From Fasciolopsis buskii (Eukaryota; Platyhelminthes; Trematoda; Plagiorchiida; Fasciolidae): a stretch of DNA of 64,000 nucleotides. The stretch covers positions 84,230 through 148,229 of the forward strand of contig LUCM01001852.1 of assembly GCA_008360955.1 (NCBI GenBank), given 5' to 3'. Below, piece after piece: positions 36,700 to 49,150 of this stretch (position 1 is its first letter; each line of letters starts with the position of its first letter). The notes under the pieces were generated by a model. It was not told where the DNA came from, did not search any database, and saw nothing but the letters and a program-made list of their open reading frames with translations. Made by a program: the position numbers and the translations under genes.

Positions 36700-39650
36700 A
36701 TACTGTTCTGGGGCAGCGTAGATTGATTGCAGAAAAATCTTGTCTAACGAGTCTTGTTTTGACTGGATGAGGTAACCAACCTATAGGACAAAGGCCAACG
36801 GGTCGACATTTCCCACATGGGGTGCATGGAACACGTGACAACAGTCGTACCTTTGAGCAAGTACTCTGCCGGCCCCTTGGGTTAAATTCCACCTCTTTGG
36901 CCCCAACTAGGCACGCAGCCCTCACATGTGGCTAGACCATGCATCAGCGACAGCACTCATTAAATCGCTAAATAGATTGAGTACAATCGAGGTCCAAAAA
37001 CGTCGGCCACCCTGAACAAGCGGTCGAGATATACCCTACGATCCAACGTCGCACTATCATGGGTGCATGGGTTCCTCAATTGAATGGCGAACTAAGTCCC
37101 TGGGAGCTACCAAAAACCATGCACCAACAAGCTGCTGTCTTGCAGCCCGCATTTGGTTGGTGAGCCCTCGATTTGCTGTTATCTACGTAACGGTGTCCCC
37201 CGAAAGTGATGTATCCTGTGTTCCACCAGAGGCCCTCCACATCCGAAAGATCTTCTATATAGGATGCCGGAATGTGAGGACCCTTTCAGACATCGGAATT
37301 CAGGCCGTGTCCAGGTACCAGTAATCGTAACACCAAAGTTCCCGGCACAGATAGCCGCTATTGGTTATGTAACAGCGCCTCAGAAACTCTTTATCAACAA
37401 AGAGTAGCAGTAGCCTTAAGTCACCGAGCCAATTCCGCTATACTTTCTCGCCAACCGATATCTCCAAGAATCGTTGTGGCGAGTTTCAACGGCCAACCTG
37501 CAGATCTTACTGTGACTGCGATCGACACTAACTCTCTCGTTTGATGACAGTGTGAAGAACGAGTTCTAGGACATCCTTAAAACGATAGTGAGTCGAGTCC
37601 TTAAAATACATATGCTTATCGTAAAATGATTGGAACTTTCAGAAAGACATAAGAGATGCCTTGAGTAGTTCGGCCTGATCTACAGCCCAAAAAATGGCGG
37701 CAGGCTCATCAATCTCTCTGATTTTAACCAGCTGTACATAGTCAACACAATTCCAGCACCACGGAAGGCACCCTGCAGCATAGTACCCCAATGATGGCAG
37801 AAAAGCTCATCATATTGACTGACTGTTAATCCAGTCATGAGGGATTCTGTCAACAGAGGACTGTAGGTCGTACGGCAGTGCCGAAACAGGTAACAAGGTT
37901 GCCTCAGGTATGCGGGAAGCTTCGCCTTCAGTTGACGACCAATGCAAAGACAACTGCTCTGAGGCATCCTGACGTAGAACCTTATAAGTCTCGGAAGTAG
38001 TCAGAGGTTTTAATGAAGGGGAGTGGATTACGGTTATCAACGGACATGCCCGCTTCACTATGTGCGAGATTCAGTTGGCTTGCCCTGGGATAAATTAAAG
38101 GCAGCAGTAAAACAGGCTCCAGTAACTAACATGAGAACTACAAAATGCCGTCATAAAGACTCGATATCTGAAGATACTATCCATCTTTTTACCATGGCTA
38201 ACGAGGCTCGCTTATCCAGCTGCCCGGAATACCAACAGCTCAGACGCGGGGCAAAAAAGACTGCCGTCAGTTTTGACAAGAATTACCAAACAAGATGGAA
38301 ACTGCAGCTAGTGTTGATCAATTGAAAACCTCTTTCGCCTCATACGAACAGTATCCAGTAAGGGGCGGCCCTTTTGGCCGGTCTTGTCCAAATCTTCCGG
38401 TTTACCCATCCCCGATATGGAGAGCAAACTATTAGGTGGTTGGGATATTCCAGCCAGCTGTTTAATCGCCCACTAGGTAGGCCAACAGATATAGTTTCGA
38501 CTTTGGTTTCTTCTTGTCATAGTAACTGTGACCGTTCGACATTAGAGAAAATTACCAGTGTAATCTGCCGTTTGAAGTCTGGAAAGTACTCCGGAACGAA
38601 ATCCTGAAAGAAGTCTATAAGACGTTCCTTCTGGAGGTTACCGAGCTACTTCATGCCCTAAACCGGTTGATCTGTAAGCCAAAATTATCCACCAAATTGG
38701 AACGCCTCGATTTTTCCGCCATTTCCAAAAGGGATAACAAAACAGTCCGTGGAAAGTAGAGGGGAATCAGATTTGTAAAAGTGATTGCAAAAGTATTCAA
38801 CCGGTTTGTGGCAAATCGGTCCGCTGCCCCAAGACAGGTACTCACTCGGCCCAACCAGGAGAGCCTCCTTCCAGGCAATGGCCGCATCAACCAAATATTT
38901 ATTCTCCGCGGGAACCGGCAAGAATTCCAACGTCCCACTACAGCAGGTTTTACTGACCTTCGTGCCGCGTTCGATGAAAATAATCATGAGGTATTTTGAA
39001 AGGTAATGCTCTCAGGTAGCGTTCTGTCCGTTTGGTAAAATCGTATTATGTCGGAGCAAAAGCATGTGCTTGGGCCTGCAATGTAAAGCCTTGTACATTC
39101 GAACTAAAGTCTGGAGAGTGTCCGCTATCTCCGGCTCTGTTCGACCTGATTGCTGATTGCTTTACGAAACGAGAAATGGATAGCTATCAGAGTTTCCAGG
39201 CACTCACAGACTAATATACTGCGGACTTCGAAACTGCGTACGAATTAGTAGTGCTCAGGGAGGGCCTAAGCACTTGTTAGGGGGCTTCTGGGAAATTTAA
39301 CGAGTAGATTTTGGAGATTTATCTTGGGATCGAAACCACCATAACCAAAATGTTTATTGCTCCAGATAGTCACGAGCCCTACAGCTAAATGGCCAGAAAG
39401 TAGAAATTTTAAGTATCTAGGCCCCACTGTTATACCGAAAGGACGAGCCGCAGGCCATGTGATGCGGCCCGGCGGCCTTCCCTACGACCGCACAACACTC
39501 CCGAGCGACGAAACGAGACCAGTATCAAAACTGAACTCAGGAGTCTTACTGCAGCAGTCTGACCAGTCTTATTTTACGATTGTGAAACAGCTAAAAAGAG
39601 CCATGGGCATCAGGTGATTAGAAGTTCTTGATCAGTGGCGCCTAACATTC
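36700..39650 (+). mobile_element. Near full-length but dead RTE-like LINE: endonuclease to reverse transcriptase
   Basis: Pieces on the plus strand follow the order of a LINE pol. A 5' leader (36700-37230) comes first. The endonuclease starts at about 37254 (IGCRNVRTLSDIG), with further traces at 37540-37640 (FDDSVKNEF) and 37690-37730 (NGGRLINLSDFNQLYIVNT). A linker follows at 38150-38290 (DSISEDTIHL, then YQTRW). A pre-RT segment lies at 38450-38680 (SQLFNRPLGRPTDIV, then VYKTFLLEV). Reverse transcriptase lies at 38780-38990 (NQESLLPGNGRINQIFILRG, then FTDLRAAFDENN). The thumb side is at 39390-39440 (ESRNFKYLGPTVIPKG). Many stops and frame changes show it is inactive. It inserts in an intron, opposite to the host gene. 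Confidence 0.8.
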
Positions 39651-40436
39651 ATGCTAGAAGTAATCTGACCTTAAGAAACTTTTAACAAAACAATTCGAGA
39701 TCGATATCAGATCGACCAAATCCCAGCATTTATAGAACTCCACCCACTTCAGTGAATTGAATAGGTCCTTTGTAAACCTCAACAAAACCTAATTACAACT
39801 GTTCTGGTGAAATCTTCACGCGTAGAGTATCATATTAGACAAGAAAGACTACTGAAAACCTGACTGGATACTTTTTTTCGAAGACAAACCAACGTGGTCT
39901 TCGTATGATGTAGGGTTGAAATTGAACTGGATGGATATCGGCCAGCAGCATGTTGCTAACTGCCAGGCATGAGCAGTCGCGATAGAAAATTTATGAAGCC
40001 GGCCTCCCCTCCTCGAGTTGCAGCCACAGTAAAGAAAAGTATGCACATGAACCCTGGTAAGACCTTCGACCTGGCCAACCACACATACGTGGACCATAAA
40101 ATGCCAACATTTGGAAATAAGGAATGATAATACCTGGCGAACTAGATGCCTTATGGGACAAATGCTTAATATAAGCGTCGGTTACAAGACGGCCGAAGGT
40201 AGAATGAAGTATGTTTGATTCGCATTAACTTTTCGTTGACGATGAAAAGGCACCAGGCACGAGGTTAAGGGAAGACATCAAAGCAACCCAAACCTATAAC
40301 CCCACTTAAATGGATAGTCACTTAATTGGGACTTCCTGTGAAGATTGGCCAATTGTTGACCTACGTCCAAAAGGAAAGATGAGGTGAATAGTGCCGGATA
40401 TATAATGACTTTCCAAGCCAAACGTTTAATTTTTCA

Positions 40437-40604
40437 AATCTTGTCTTTAACTTCCTTTATTAATGAAGTAACAATGTACATTATTTTTCAGGAAAGGAGA
40501 CGCGGCTAGCAAAGGGCTACCAAGTAAGGAAATAGACCGGCGGATTTGAACTCGCGACCACATCCAAACGCCACGACCATATCCGATTGGCCACCCCTAA
40601 CTAA
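40437..40604 (-). repeat. tRNA-derived SINE, copy 2 of family A
   Basis: Minus-strand copy. Head GTGGCCAATCGGATATGGTC, then GTGGCGTTTGGATGTGGTCG and B box GAGTTCAAATCC. Body ACTTGGTAGCCCTTTGCTAG. Tail ATAAAGGAAGTTAAAGAC. It aligns along its whole length with 18803-18985, with point differences throughout, so both are old insertions of one family. Confidence 0.85.
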
Positions 40605-40799
40605 TATGAAAGGACATAAAATCCTCCAGAAACTGCAGCTATTTACGCCTAGAAAAACATCTTGTGAAGAAGCAGAAGTGTTCAAGGAGCTGTAGACGAT
40701 CATTATACTCAAGCTGATCGTCAAAATTGGGATTTGCCAATGATAAGAAAGCAAAATAACCCCAGCAGTTTCTCTCTGAGATGCCGATACACACGTGGT

Positions 40800-41005
40800 G
40801 ATTTTATGAAGATATTTAAAATCGTGAACAGCCTTCTACTTGAGGAACTGCCTCGCCTAGTACCTGACGGTTAAATCACAGGACGGGGCTTTAGACTGCG
40901 GTGGGGCTGAGAGCCGGGTTCCATAACGTCAGGATGATAGCACTCTGGAATAAACTGCCAGAAAATATGGTCAATTTAAGGAGTGTCATGAGGCTCGGTG
41001 ACTGA
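40800..41005 (+). mobile_element. 3' end of a CR1/jockey-like LINE pol
   Basis: On the plus strand, KIFKIVNSLLLEELPRLVP near 40809 is followed after a frame change by IALWNKLPENMVNLRSVMRL near 40936. A W(N/K)xLP motif followed by a short 'S..(x)F/MK' helix is the usual C-terminal mark of CR1/jockey-type reverse transcriptase proteins. Broken by stops. Confidence 0.6.
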
Positions 41006-43758
41006 GGGTATCTCCAGAGTTAGAACACTGTGATATTCGTGAAAGACCGTATTACTAGCCCCTCATATTCCTAATGCGCTCCTGTGTTAGAAATGTACAA
41101 ATCCTAATGTGCGTAACATGAATGTACGGCGACGAATTTCAGCTGCGTTTGTGTTCTAATTCCGTACTGGGCTGCGCGGGATTTTTGTTCTCTAACATGC
41201 ATTATCACATTTGGCGTGGAGCACGAAACTTCGATGATGCATTCGATCAAATTACAAGCATCGGATACTAATTGAATTCCAGGAGAAAGTGCGAGTTGCT
41301 TTGAATATGAGATCTGAATTGGTAAAAATAAATTGAGTGCTGAATAGATGAGGGCGTTTCTTTTACATTTTACTGAGAAAGAAGCATATGATTTGGTGAA
41401 AATTCTGGCTTTTAAGGCGTCTCTAGCGAAGCTCTCCTATTAGAGGCTGAATAACCTACTTTTACGCCGTTTCAAACGTGTCAATTTTGTTGTCACTGAG
41501 AAAACAAAATTCATTACACTGGTTTGTATAGAAAAGTAGCCTATACGAGGATTCATCCCTGAGCTACAGACAGAAGACTCAAAATGCAACTACGGACCAC
41601 AGCAGGATGATCAACTTTGAGATCGTCTAACTGCTGGAAAAAATATCCCACAAATTGAACAAAGACTGATGTTTTTTCAGGACCAATCTTTTCAGAATGC
41701 ATGCAATATCGATGACACCCGAATGTCATGGCAGCACTCACTTCAGCAGTTGGTTGAATTTTGTTCATCTCACCCCAAAACAAAAGGTGAGTCCAAATGA
41801 AGATTCTGCAAGCATTCAATACTGCAAGCAGTTATTATACTAATTTTGTTAAACTATAGATGCCAATAATTTCTCAAAATCCAGACCATATGGAACTCGG
41901 TAAATGTGCTTCATGTGGGCAAATGAACTCTCGATTTTTGTGTCCATGTCTACAATCAAAATACTTTTAATGTGATAAGACCGACTATACACAACGTGTC
42001 TGCGGTTTGCGTGAAGTTTGCTGAATGGCGATTCACTCTTGCTCAAACCAAGATTCCATCGACGATGAATTTTCCACGCTCGCTTTGTTCGTTTTATATT
42101 ATAAGTCAATTCACCAACTGGAAATATTGCCCACCAGGGGTTGTACTAGTCACTCTTTTATTGCTGATATAGGCTGTGCTGAGCCAATTATTTCCAAGAC
42201 TGACTCTCATTCTGTAGTTCATTTTAGGCTAATATATTAAACCATCCGTGATATTACTGGCTGTTCTCTGTTTGTTCTGAAATAATGTTTAATTCCAATT
42301 TGGAAGTATGATTCTTTTCCAGGCGATTGTGAGCCTGATTCTGAATTCAACCTCGTCTATAATCGGGCTGAAGGTTCTCTACAAACTACTACTACTACAA
42401 ACCAAATTCAGAGCTTGGTAAGTGGGATCCGTGACCAGTATTTTGTGAGTGTTAGCAGCGTATACATGTGGATTACTACGGCTCCTTGGCTATATACTAT
42501 GCACCGGTGGTTGTTGATGCTTTTTTAAGATGGCCAGAAGTATGGTGGACAATCTCGCCTACGACCAATTTAACACAAAGTGTTCTGCATAAGATAAACA
42601 GTAGAGGAGGTGCACTTATAATATTTGCTACTGGTAACTGCACGCACTTGTCTGCTAAATCTCGCAACGACCGGCTGGAAGAACTTCGGTATCGCTAATT
42701 GTAAACTGTGCCTCGTCATTCTCAATTTAATGGACTGGCGGAAAGCTTTCTGTACATCATCATCAGTCTTATTCATTCGCCTAGTCCTCATTCATTTTTT
42801 GACTTCTTGTTGTAGTACTGCGATGCCAACCGCTGTGCGAAACGTAAACGTACAGTACAATTATCTAAGTCACGGTTTTGTATTCTTGTTTATCGTGCAT
42901 TTCTACCGCTGATGTCAGCTTACTCAATTATGGTGATCTTCAACTTTCTAGTGGGATCGTGCTGGCAAGCAATGACAATCGGATGATCACAATATCTGAA
43001 TGTCCATATTTGGCAAGCCACAGAAGTCATGTAGGTCAAGTATGGTTCAATGTGCCAGGTCAGTCCGAAGATAATCTCACCGTTGTTTCGTCTACTAAAA
43101 CTATCGGTTCGGATACTGGAAGTCAGTAGGAGCCAAATGTCATAAAAGACCTTACAGTTCTAGGATATGAAGGAGGGTGAACCACATCAATAAAGGACTA
43201 CAGTTATCGAGAGCAAAATCCAAAGTATGGCGGATATGATCTTTATGAGTGACCAGGTTCGTAACTCCCCATAATCCCACTGTAATTTTGTGTTTTAGCA
43301 CTGCACAAGTTCTATCGCGCATTATAAGAATACACTGCAACAGATTGGATGTGTTCCAATTTCATATTTGGCTGCGTCCGATTCTCGCATTTTAAAACAC
43401 GCATGTTTACATGTAAATGCACACTAGCTCTTGGATCTGATATTGAGCCTGATACTTTGTCTTTTGGAAAACAACAAGCGCAACGACGGAAGTAAACAAC
43501 ACGCACTCATTTAAGCCGTTGTTAGAATCCAGCTAGGTAATTTAATGAATACAAAATACGAACGGAATTGGACCGGCTCAAGACGTAAAATTAAGGACAG
43601 ATGTCTATCCTATCCAAATTATGTACTTAATTTAGTGTTTTATTTCTCTTTGAAAGCGGGCATAAAATACAAAGCAGCGTTGAGTGAATCAAGGTAACCC
43701 TGAGTGTACCGTATTTCATAATATAGTGCTTTTTGGAAATCAGACAACGAAGCCTTAC
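41006..43758. other. Intron sequence, nothing recognised (about 2.7 kb)
   Basis: Right part of the 9.9-kb intron. Short open stretches on both strands (for example 42625-42912 +, hydrophobic) give no recognisable domain. Confidence 0.5.
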
Positions 43759-44025
43759 CTAGAAATGCTCAGCATGGATCCCCTGGAACTTTTTGCGTCC
43801 GTCTCGTCACAACGGTATTCTTCAACCCATATCCAGTAATAAAGTGTACCATGAGGACTGGCAACCTTTTTCGTGGGCTCCAAATCGGCACGTCGCAATC
43901 GATTATTGTCAGTTGGACGCTCAACTGCGTTCATTGGCCTTGGCGGAATAGTAACTAATGGAATCACTACTTGGCCGACATGGTGATCTTCAGAATCCGT
44001 CACCAAAAGCACGACCGGATCCGAT
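43759..44025 (-). CDS. Exon a of the C2/IPT gene: second half of a C2-like domain
   Basis: The exon closes at an AG|GTAAGG donor (43758-43753). The acceptor is either TTCTAG (exon from 44025) or CGTAG (from 44040). Both give the same phase, so the start is uncertain by five codons. The sequence DPVVLLVTDSEDHHVGQVVI, then PLVTIPPR, matches the pattern of late C2 strands: a hydrophobic strand, an acidic loop and a V/LGxVxIPL strand. GTLYYWIWVEEYR could be the final strand. Calcium-binding aspartates of the earlier loop are not in view, and the first half of the domain must lie in an upstream exon I could not find. It joins in phase 2 to the exon at 33823. C2 domains usually bind membranes or proteins. 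I judge the C2 call probable, not certain. Confidence 0.7.
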
Positions 44026-44040
44026 CTAGAAGCTAATTTG

Positions 44041-45436
44041 CTACGATTTAGGACATCGATACAAGTATTATTAAACAATTTACAATGTGACCTCGTATTC
44101 CCACTGAGGATTCCCATAAGGTTCTAACACTGAACTTGTAGACATCTTTTTCTTTCCTCCCACGAAGTGAACTTTCCATTTTGAAGTGAGTTTTTCTACA
44201 CGATGTGAAAATTAATAAATAAACTAACTTTGCTTATGGTCCGACTTCGGTATTATCTTTAGCCCTTCCGCAGATTTGACTGCGATGAAATTTCGTGAGA
44301 AATAAATTTTACTTCACTTTACCTCTCACGGAAACGACTTTTGGTATCCTTGTTGGCGAACCCAACATCCCGAAATTCCCACACTTCTCAAGCGCGCTGT
44401 CCTGAGAGCGTCAAGGTCGCTGTCCACGGTTTCAATTACACTAACAAGTCAGTTTGCAAAAGAGAGAAGTGAATGCAAAGGCCGAACAAGCATATGCTTT
44501 TGGAGAGTTTTTCTGTTTTCCAGTACTGCGTGGGACTTCATGTTCTTTGTTTTCTGCAACGCACTTTAGGAGCGGTATCATGCCCATACATTAATGCGTA
44601 GATGGACATTGTACACTAACATGCAAGGCAAAATAAAAAAACCATTCATGTTTCTAAGTGCGGATATACAGTACTTCATCATGGGCCTGGAGCCCGTTCG
44701 AAAGCTTCCATAGAATTGCAGTGAACAGCACTCCCAGACTATCTATTCCAGAACCTCACAACCCATGTTCGTTAGGAACCGATCCTCAGTTCTGATCCAA
44801 ATTAATTTCCTTGTAGCCTCAGGCTATCTTCCCTTTGTGTGAGCAAACTCAAAAATCTATAGCTTCTATGCCTGTTGGCTCTCTCAAAATCTTAAAGGTT
44901 CGTATTATATTTCCTCCATTTCTTCTTCGTTTGATCGAGCAATGGCCCTGGTCCTGAAGTCTTCTAAACAAATAATCCCTCGGTGCCCAGCCACCATTCT
45001 TGTTGGTTATCCTTCAGCCTTATCTATACAATGCATGTCCTTGCCGTCCATATCGGCCCATTTGGAAGCACCAGGCCCTGGGAATTGGATGAGTGATGGC
45101 TTTGGGTCTCCCGCCACCAGTGGGTCGATGAATAAGGATGACTTTTCTGGACAAGCCCACGGACTCACGGCCGAGGTTTTATGAAGCTTTTGAGCAATGC
45201 TTAACCAAAGTCGAATCCTAAATCAAAAGTACAATAGATTCTTAAATGCTATATTAATGGATTTTAAGTTTAACCGATGTATATGTACGAGCGAACCCTA
45301 AATGTGCCATCACGAAGACTCAAAAGTGGAATTGATTTCAGTGTACAGGGGTACAAACGTCGACGAGAATTCCAAAACAGTAGGTGCGAAAATCGAACGG
45401 TGAGTGTGAACAAACATACTTACGGGCAGACATACC
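44041..45436. other. Stretch upstream of the C2-like exon, no gene recognised
   Basis: The missing first half of the C2 domain is expected upstream, but no clear coding piece of the right phase (ending after the second codon base) was found here. Confidence 0.4.
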
Positions 45437-45654
45437 TTGGGTAAAACGTAGGACCAAATTAATTTGTGTGGCAGCGATCCCATGAGTACGGCTTCTCCTC
45501 GCGCTTCAGACATACCATGAGTTGTCAAAAACTGATTAATCTTTCTGGAACTGAGCTCGAAGGCGCCGAGGGCAGCGGCAGAATAAGGGGCGATGTGCCC
45601 CAGGCACATGTTACTGCGTGATGGTCGATGATGCAACGCACTCGGGCCCTTCAC
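45437..45654 (-). CDS. Candidate exon with tandem splice donors
   Basis: On the minus strand the frame is open from about 45654 and encodes MCLGHIAPYSAAALG, later MSEARGEAVLMGSLPHKL and IWSYVLPK. It then meets CCCAAG|GTATGT (exon end at 45436-45437), an excellent donor. A second good donor, CCC|GTAAGT, lies 12 nt on and would add VCLP. Both are phase 0, whereas the C2-like exon needs an incoming phase 2. So at least one more exon would have to lie between, or this belongs to another transcript. No domain is recognised. It could be a 5' exon starting at one of two internal ATG codons. Confidence 0.35.
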
Positions 45655-45659
45655 ATTCC

Positions 45660-47790
45660 CGTTCTAGTGCACATCTCAATCCTAAGGTCATTTTAGATCC
45701 CCGCCAACCTGTGAATGCTAGGGAACCACCAATGAAAGAACCCGCTGCTATCCTTTGCTTAAATGATCACCTCCACACAAGCGTGTAGCGACGTTCTCTT
45801 GTCTTACACTGCTGACACGTGGTTATTCCTCTCGTACCTTTTTATTGCCCTTCCATCCTTTCAATTCGTGGAATGAGATCGGGCTTCGATTTACCAGGCT
45901 TTGATGTTCCTAAGACGGACCCCATTTCTATTTTTCAGAGAATCTTCTTCACCGAGCTTCCAGATTCCCTGAAATCACTCTGCAAAACTCAACCGTTTTT
46001 CCCTCAGCGACGAATCCATTTTGGGGTTGCGTGAAGTTTGCAAAGCTCACCATTTTTTCGGGAAAAAATAGGGGAGCCTTGACGGATCCAACTACAAAAT
46101 ACACATAAGGAAAATACACCGAAAAAACACGTTCTTTATTGGAATGCAAGAGGTCACTGTCACATGAAGGAACTTGGTACTTTATGTTGTGCATGGTTTC
46201 TTTTGATGGAAAATCGGTCTGTCTGTTCGAGCTCACTGTGTGATTTTGACACTGTTCTGGAACACTCGTCAACCACGTTTCTATTTCTGTATACTGACGT
46301 CGGTTCTGTTTCTGAGTCTTTGTGACCGCAAATTTGAGGTTCGCTTGTGTATACATATCGATTAACTTTTGGAAATTCTTAGCGTAACATCACTTGTCAG
46401 CTTAACTGGAGCCCATATCAGAGTAAATCAAGCTTTCGAAGGCCATCCAGAATTTTAGCCCCGTTTAAAATCAGGAATCCTAAGCCGTACCACCCTATAC
46501 CGGTTTCCTTCGAAACACCACTGGCACCAAAGACTTGGCCATTATGCCATCGGTACCGCAGCTCCACCAGGATACGCAACATGCCTCCCTTGATTTTCAA
46601 TCACACGACCGACCTCAAGTAGGATGAAGCCTCTATTTGTCTACGGTTCAATAATCTCCATTACCCCGAGGTTGCACCCAAGCCAAACTTCTTTCCTCTT
46701 TCATATTACAGATCCCGCACGTGGGTTAGACGCGCTGTCACCTGTCCCGCACCGTAAGGGCAACACCAAATCTGTTAGATTCTCACCCCATCTAGAAGGC
46801 TGTTAGCCGGACTGGCGCCCGGGCACTGGCCCGTTCAACCCAAACGAATTTGCCGATTGGACTCTTAAGATTGTCCAAAAAACGGTTGCTACTTCCGTCG
46901 GAAAGGATCATGCAGCCGGCTAAGCTCAAAAGCTGCGACAACACATACAAGAGCATAGAGGACATTTTAGACTAGTGTATTTAAGAAATGTACTACACAA
47001 AATTATTTAGTCCATCGCACCTTAGTCGCGTTTGCCGCCGGCTGCATGTGAATGCAATCGGCAATCTTGGGATTTTCATATTCATATTCATTCTGCAAAA
47101 CTTTTCACAAAATCGCATCCTCCAAGTGGTTTGGCATAACCTTGACAGCATTCCTCCTTTTTCTTTAGCATTTTATCGGCATTTTTGTTGTTAAATGCCA
47201 TTATCTTATCCGTTTCGTAGGGCATTCTGCTTGGTTTTGACAATCCCATCCAGTCATCATATTCCCATTAGTCTTAGTTTCATCAAAATAATGTTTTTTC
47301 CCAATCAAGAACGTTTTTGTAATCGAGGGGATTCGGCCATATTCAGACACCCGCCATAGAGATCGGTCGTAATTTGCGCCAGCGGGGCACACATTTAGTG
47401 CAATTAAACGCGAAGTGTTTCGCGATTCACGTCTGAAGCAAAACACCAGAAAATCGTATATAACACTGAAGGACGTTTTTTCTTTTCAGGATTTTCTGCT
47501 GGCAAATTTGGGCATTTCATATTATCTTATAGATTCCATTCCTGCCTCCGAGTATTCCAAGGAAAAAATATATGCATATCCCTTTTGACCTCTATTATTC
47601 GCGTTTCCTCTGCATCATCCCTGTACAAATTTGATCTTGTCATGAGCATGCTTCTCGAAAATTGAGAAATGTTCATTATTATTATTATCAGTGTGGCATT
47701 TGTGAATTTATTGAGTTCAGAATTTGGGACTCCACTTTGTCTACGCATTGCTCAACCGCCGTATAACGTACCCAGATTGATCAATTCTGA
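45660..47790. other. No recognisable gene (about 2.1 kb)
   Basis: The minus-strand open stretch 46356-45949 (135 codons) is hydrophilic with no domain. Nothing else stands out. Confidence 0.5.
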
Positions 47791-47794
47791 AAGA

Positions 47795-49150
47795 CATCAT
47801 CATCATCATTCAGCGTTCAACAGCAAGGCAAGCCTCACTGACCGCTGCCTTTCCCCAGAGCTACACGTTTATATAAAAAGAGTGAATATCAAATGGGAAC
47901 AGAGAGTGGACCTACACAAACGGCAAAAGATAAGATACTGCTGCAGCTAACACACGGAACGCATTCTAACTGTACAAACGCACGTGTTTTCAATCATTCT
48001 GATTCGATAGAAAATGACAGCACGATCGCCATTGTTCACGGTTCACTGCCATATCCTTCAGTGTCTTCAGCCAGCAAGTCGACAAGTCTTTCGGACCCCA
48101 ACCACGAACGCGTGAGACACCTACTTTACTAAACTTCGCTGTACATTTTCTCATCCCACGTTGCCACGTCATCTGTTGGCCTCCACATGGCTTCTTCCAT
48201 TCCTTAGGAGAAACACAAAATAAGGCACGGTATGGTAGACGAGTGTTCGTCATACGCAACACGAGACCCAACCAGCGTAGTCTACTGAGTTTCACACGCT
48301 GAAAAAAGCTATTCTCAGAAGTGGCACCCAATATCAAATGCCTAACATCAATATTACTCACCCGGTCACTCCAGCCAATCCTAGCCATACTGCGTAAGCA
48401 TCGGTTGTCGAAAACCTCCAACCGACGAACATCGCCCACACGCATACTCCACGTCTCGCAACCGTACAACAGAACAGAACTGAACGCACTGCAGCACAGT
48501 ACACACAATTTTCCAACTTCAGTGAAATATCAGGCCGACGCCACAAGTGCTTCATTCCAGCGTAAGCTGCCCGAGCCTAGGATATACGCATATTTACTTC
48601 CAATCCCGAGCTACCATCGTTAGACACGCAGCTACCAAGGTAGGTGAAACGGTCAACGCTCATTAGTTCCTCTCCGTCCAATATCAAGTTCGGCGCTACT
48701 GTCATCCAGTCCTGCCACAGCACTTTGCACTCCGCAGATGCAAATCACAATGCAAACTGTGCAACCGATCTCAACAGTCTATCTAGTGTGCATTGTGCAT
48801 GATCCGCAGACTCGAAAAGGCACACGACGTCGTCTGCGTAATCTAGGTCGCGTACCTTCACCCTACTTCCCAGTTCGGCTCCTACGTCCCGGAGACCTCC
48901 TTAAGCATCTTCCATCACCTCGTCCATGGCGAAGTTGAACAGGACCCTTGTCGAACGCCACTAGTTGTTTCAAATGAGCGTGACAGTTCACCGTATACCT
49001 TAACGTGACCATCGGTATGCGAGTACAATGCTCGCACCAGGTTCACAAACTTCGTTGGCATACCCTTCCGGTGGAGAGCATTATTTAGTGCTGGTCGATT
49101 CAATTCTGAACCACGGACCGAAGGAAACGCCCTGAAAATAGTCATAGTGC
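47795..49150 (-). mobile_element. RTE-like LINE, reverse transcriptase to triplet-repeat tail
   Basis: Minus strand, in order. KGMPTKFVNLVRALYSHTDG and SFETTSGVRQG (49085-48940) are reverse transcriptase motifs. DYADDVV at about 48845-48825 is the catalytic YADD box, intact. VDRFTYLGSCVSNDG lies near 48640. FSSVLLYGCETWSM, then LRWLGLVLRMTNTRLPYRAL and WGPKDLSTCWLKTLKDMA (48490-48040), make the C-terminal region, ending in a stop near 47990. About 180 bp of 3' untranslated sequence then end in (ATG)5 at 47809-47795. It is 5'-truncated (no endonuclease seen) and has frameshifts, but the last 172 codons are one open frame, so it is younger than the copy at 6390. Confidence 0.9.

Noticed and set aside
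38651..38987. Two minus-strand open stretches of about 100 codons
   Set aside because: Opposite the reverse transcriptase motifs of the plus-strand LINE at 36700-39650.
2982..44025. Naming the C2/IPT gene as a Rab11 family-interacting protein or an exocyst subunit
   Set aside because: Class I Rab11 interactors have an N-terminal C2 domain and a basic linker, and Sec5 has an IPT domain. But no Rab-binding or exocyst segment is visible here and the C2 half lacks a clear match. The name would be a guess.
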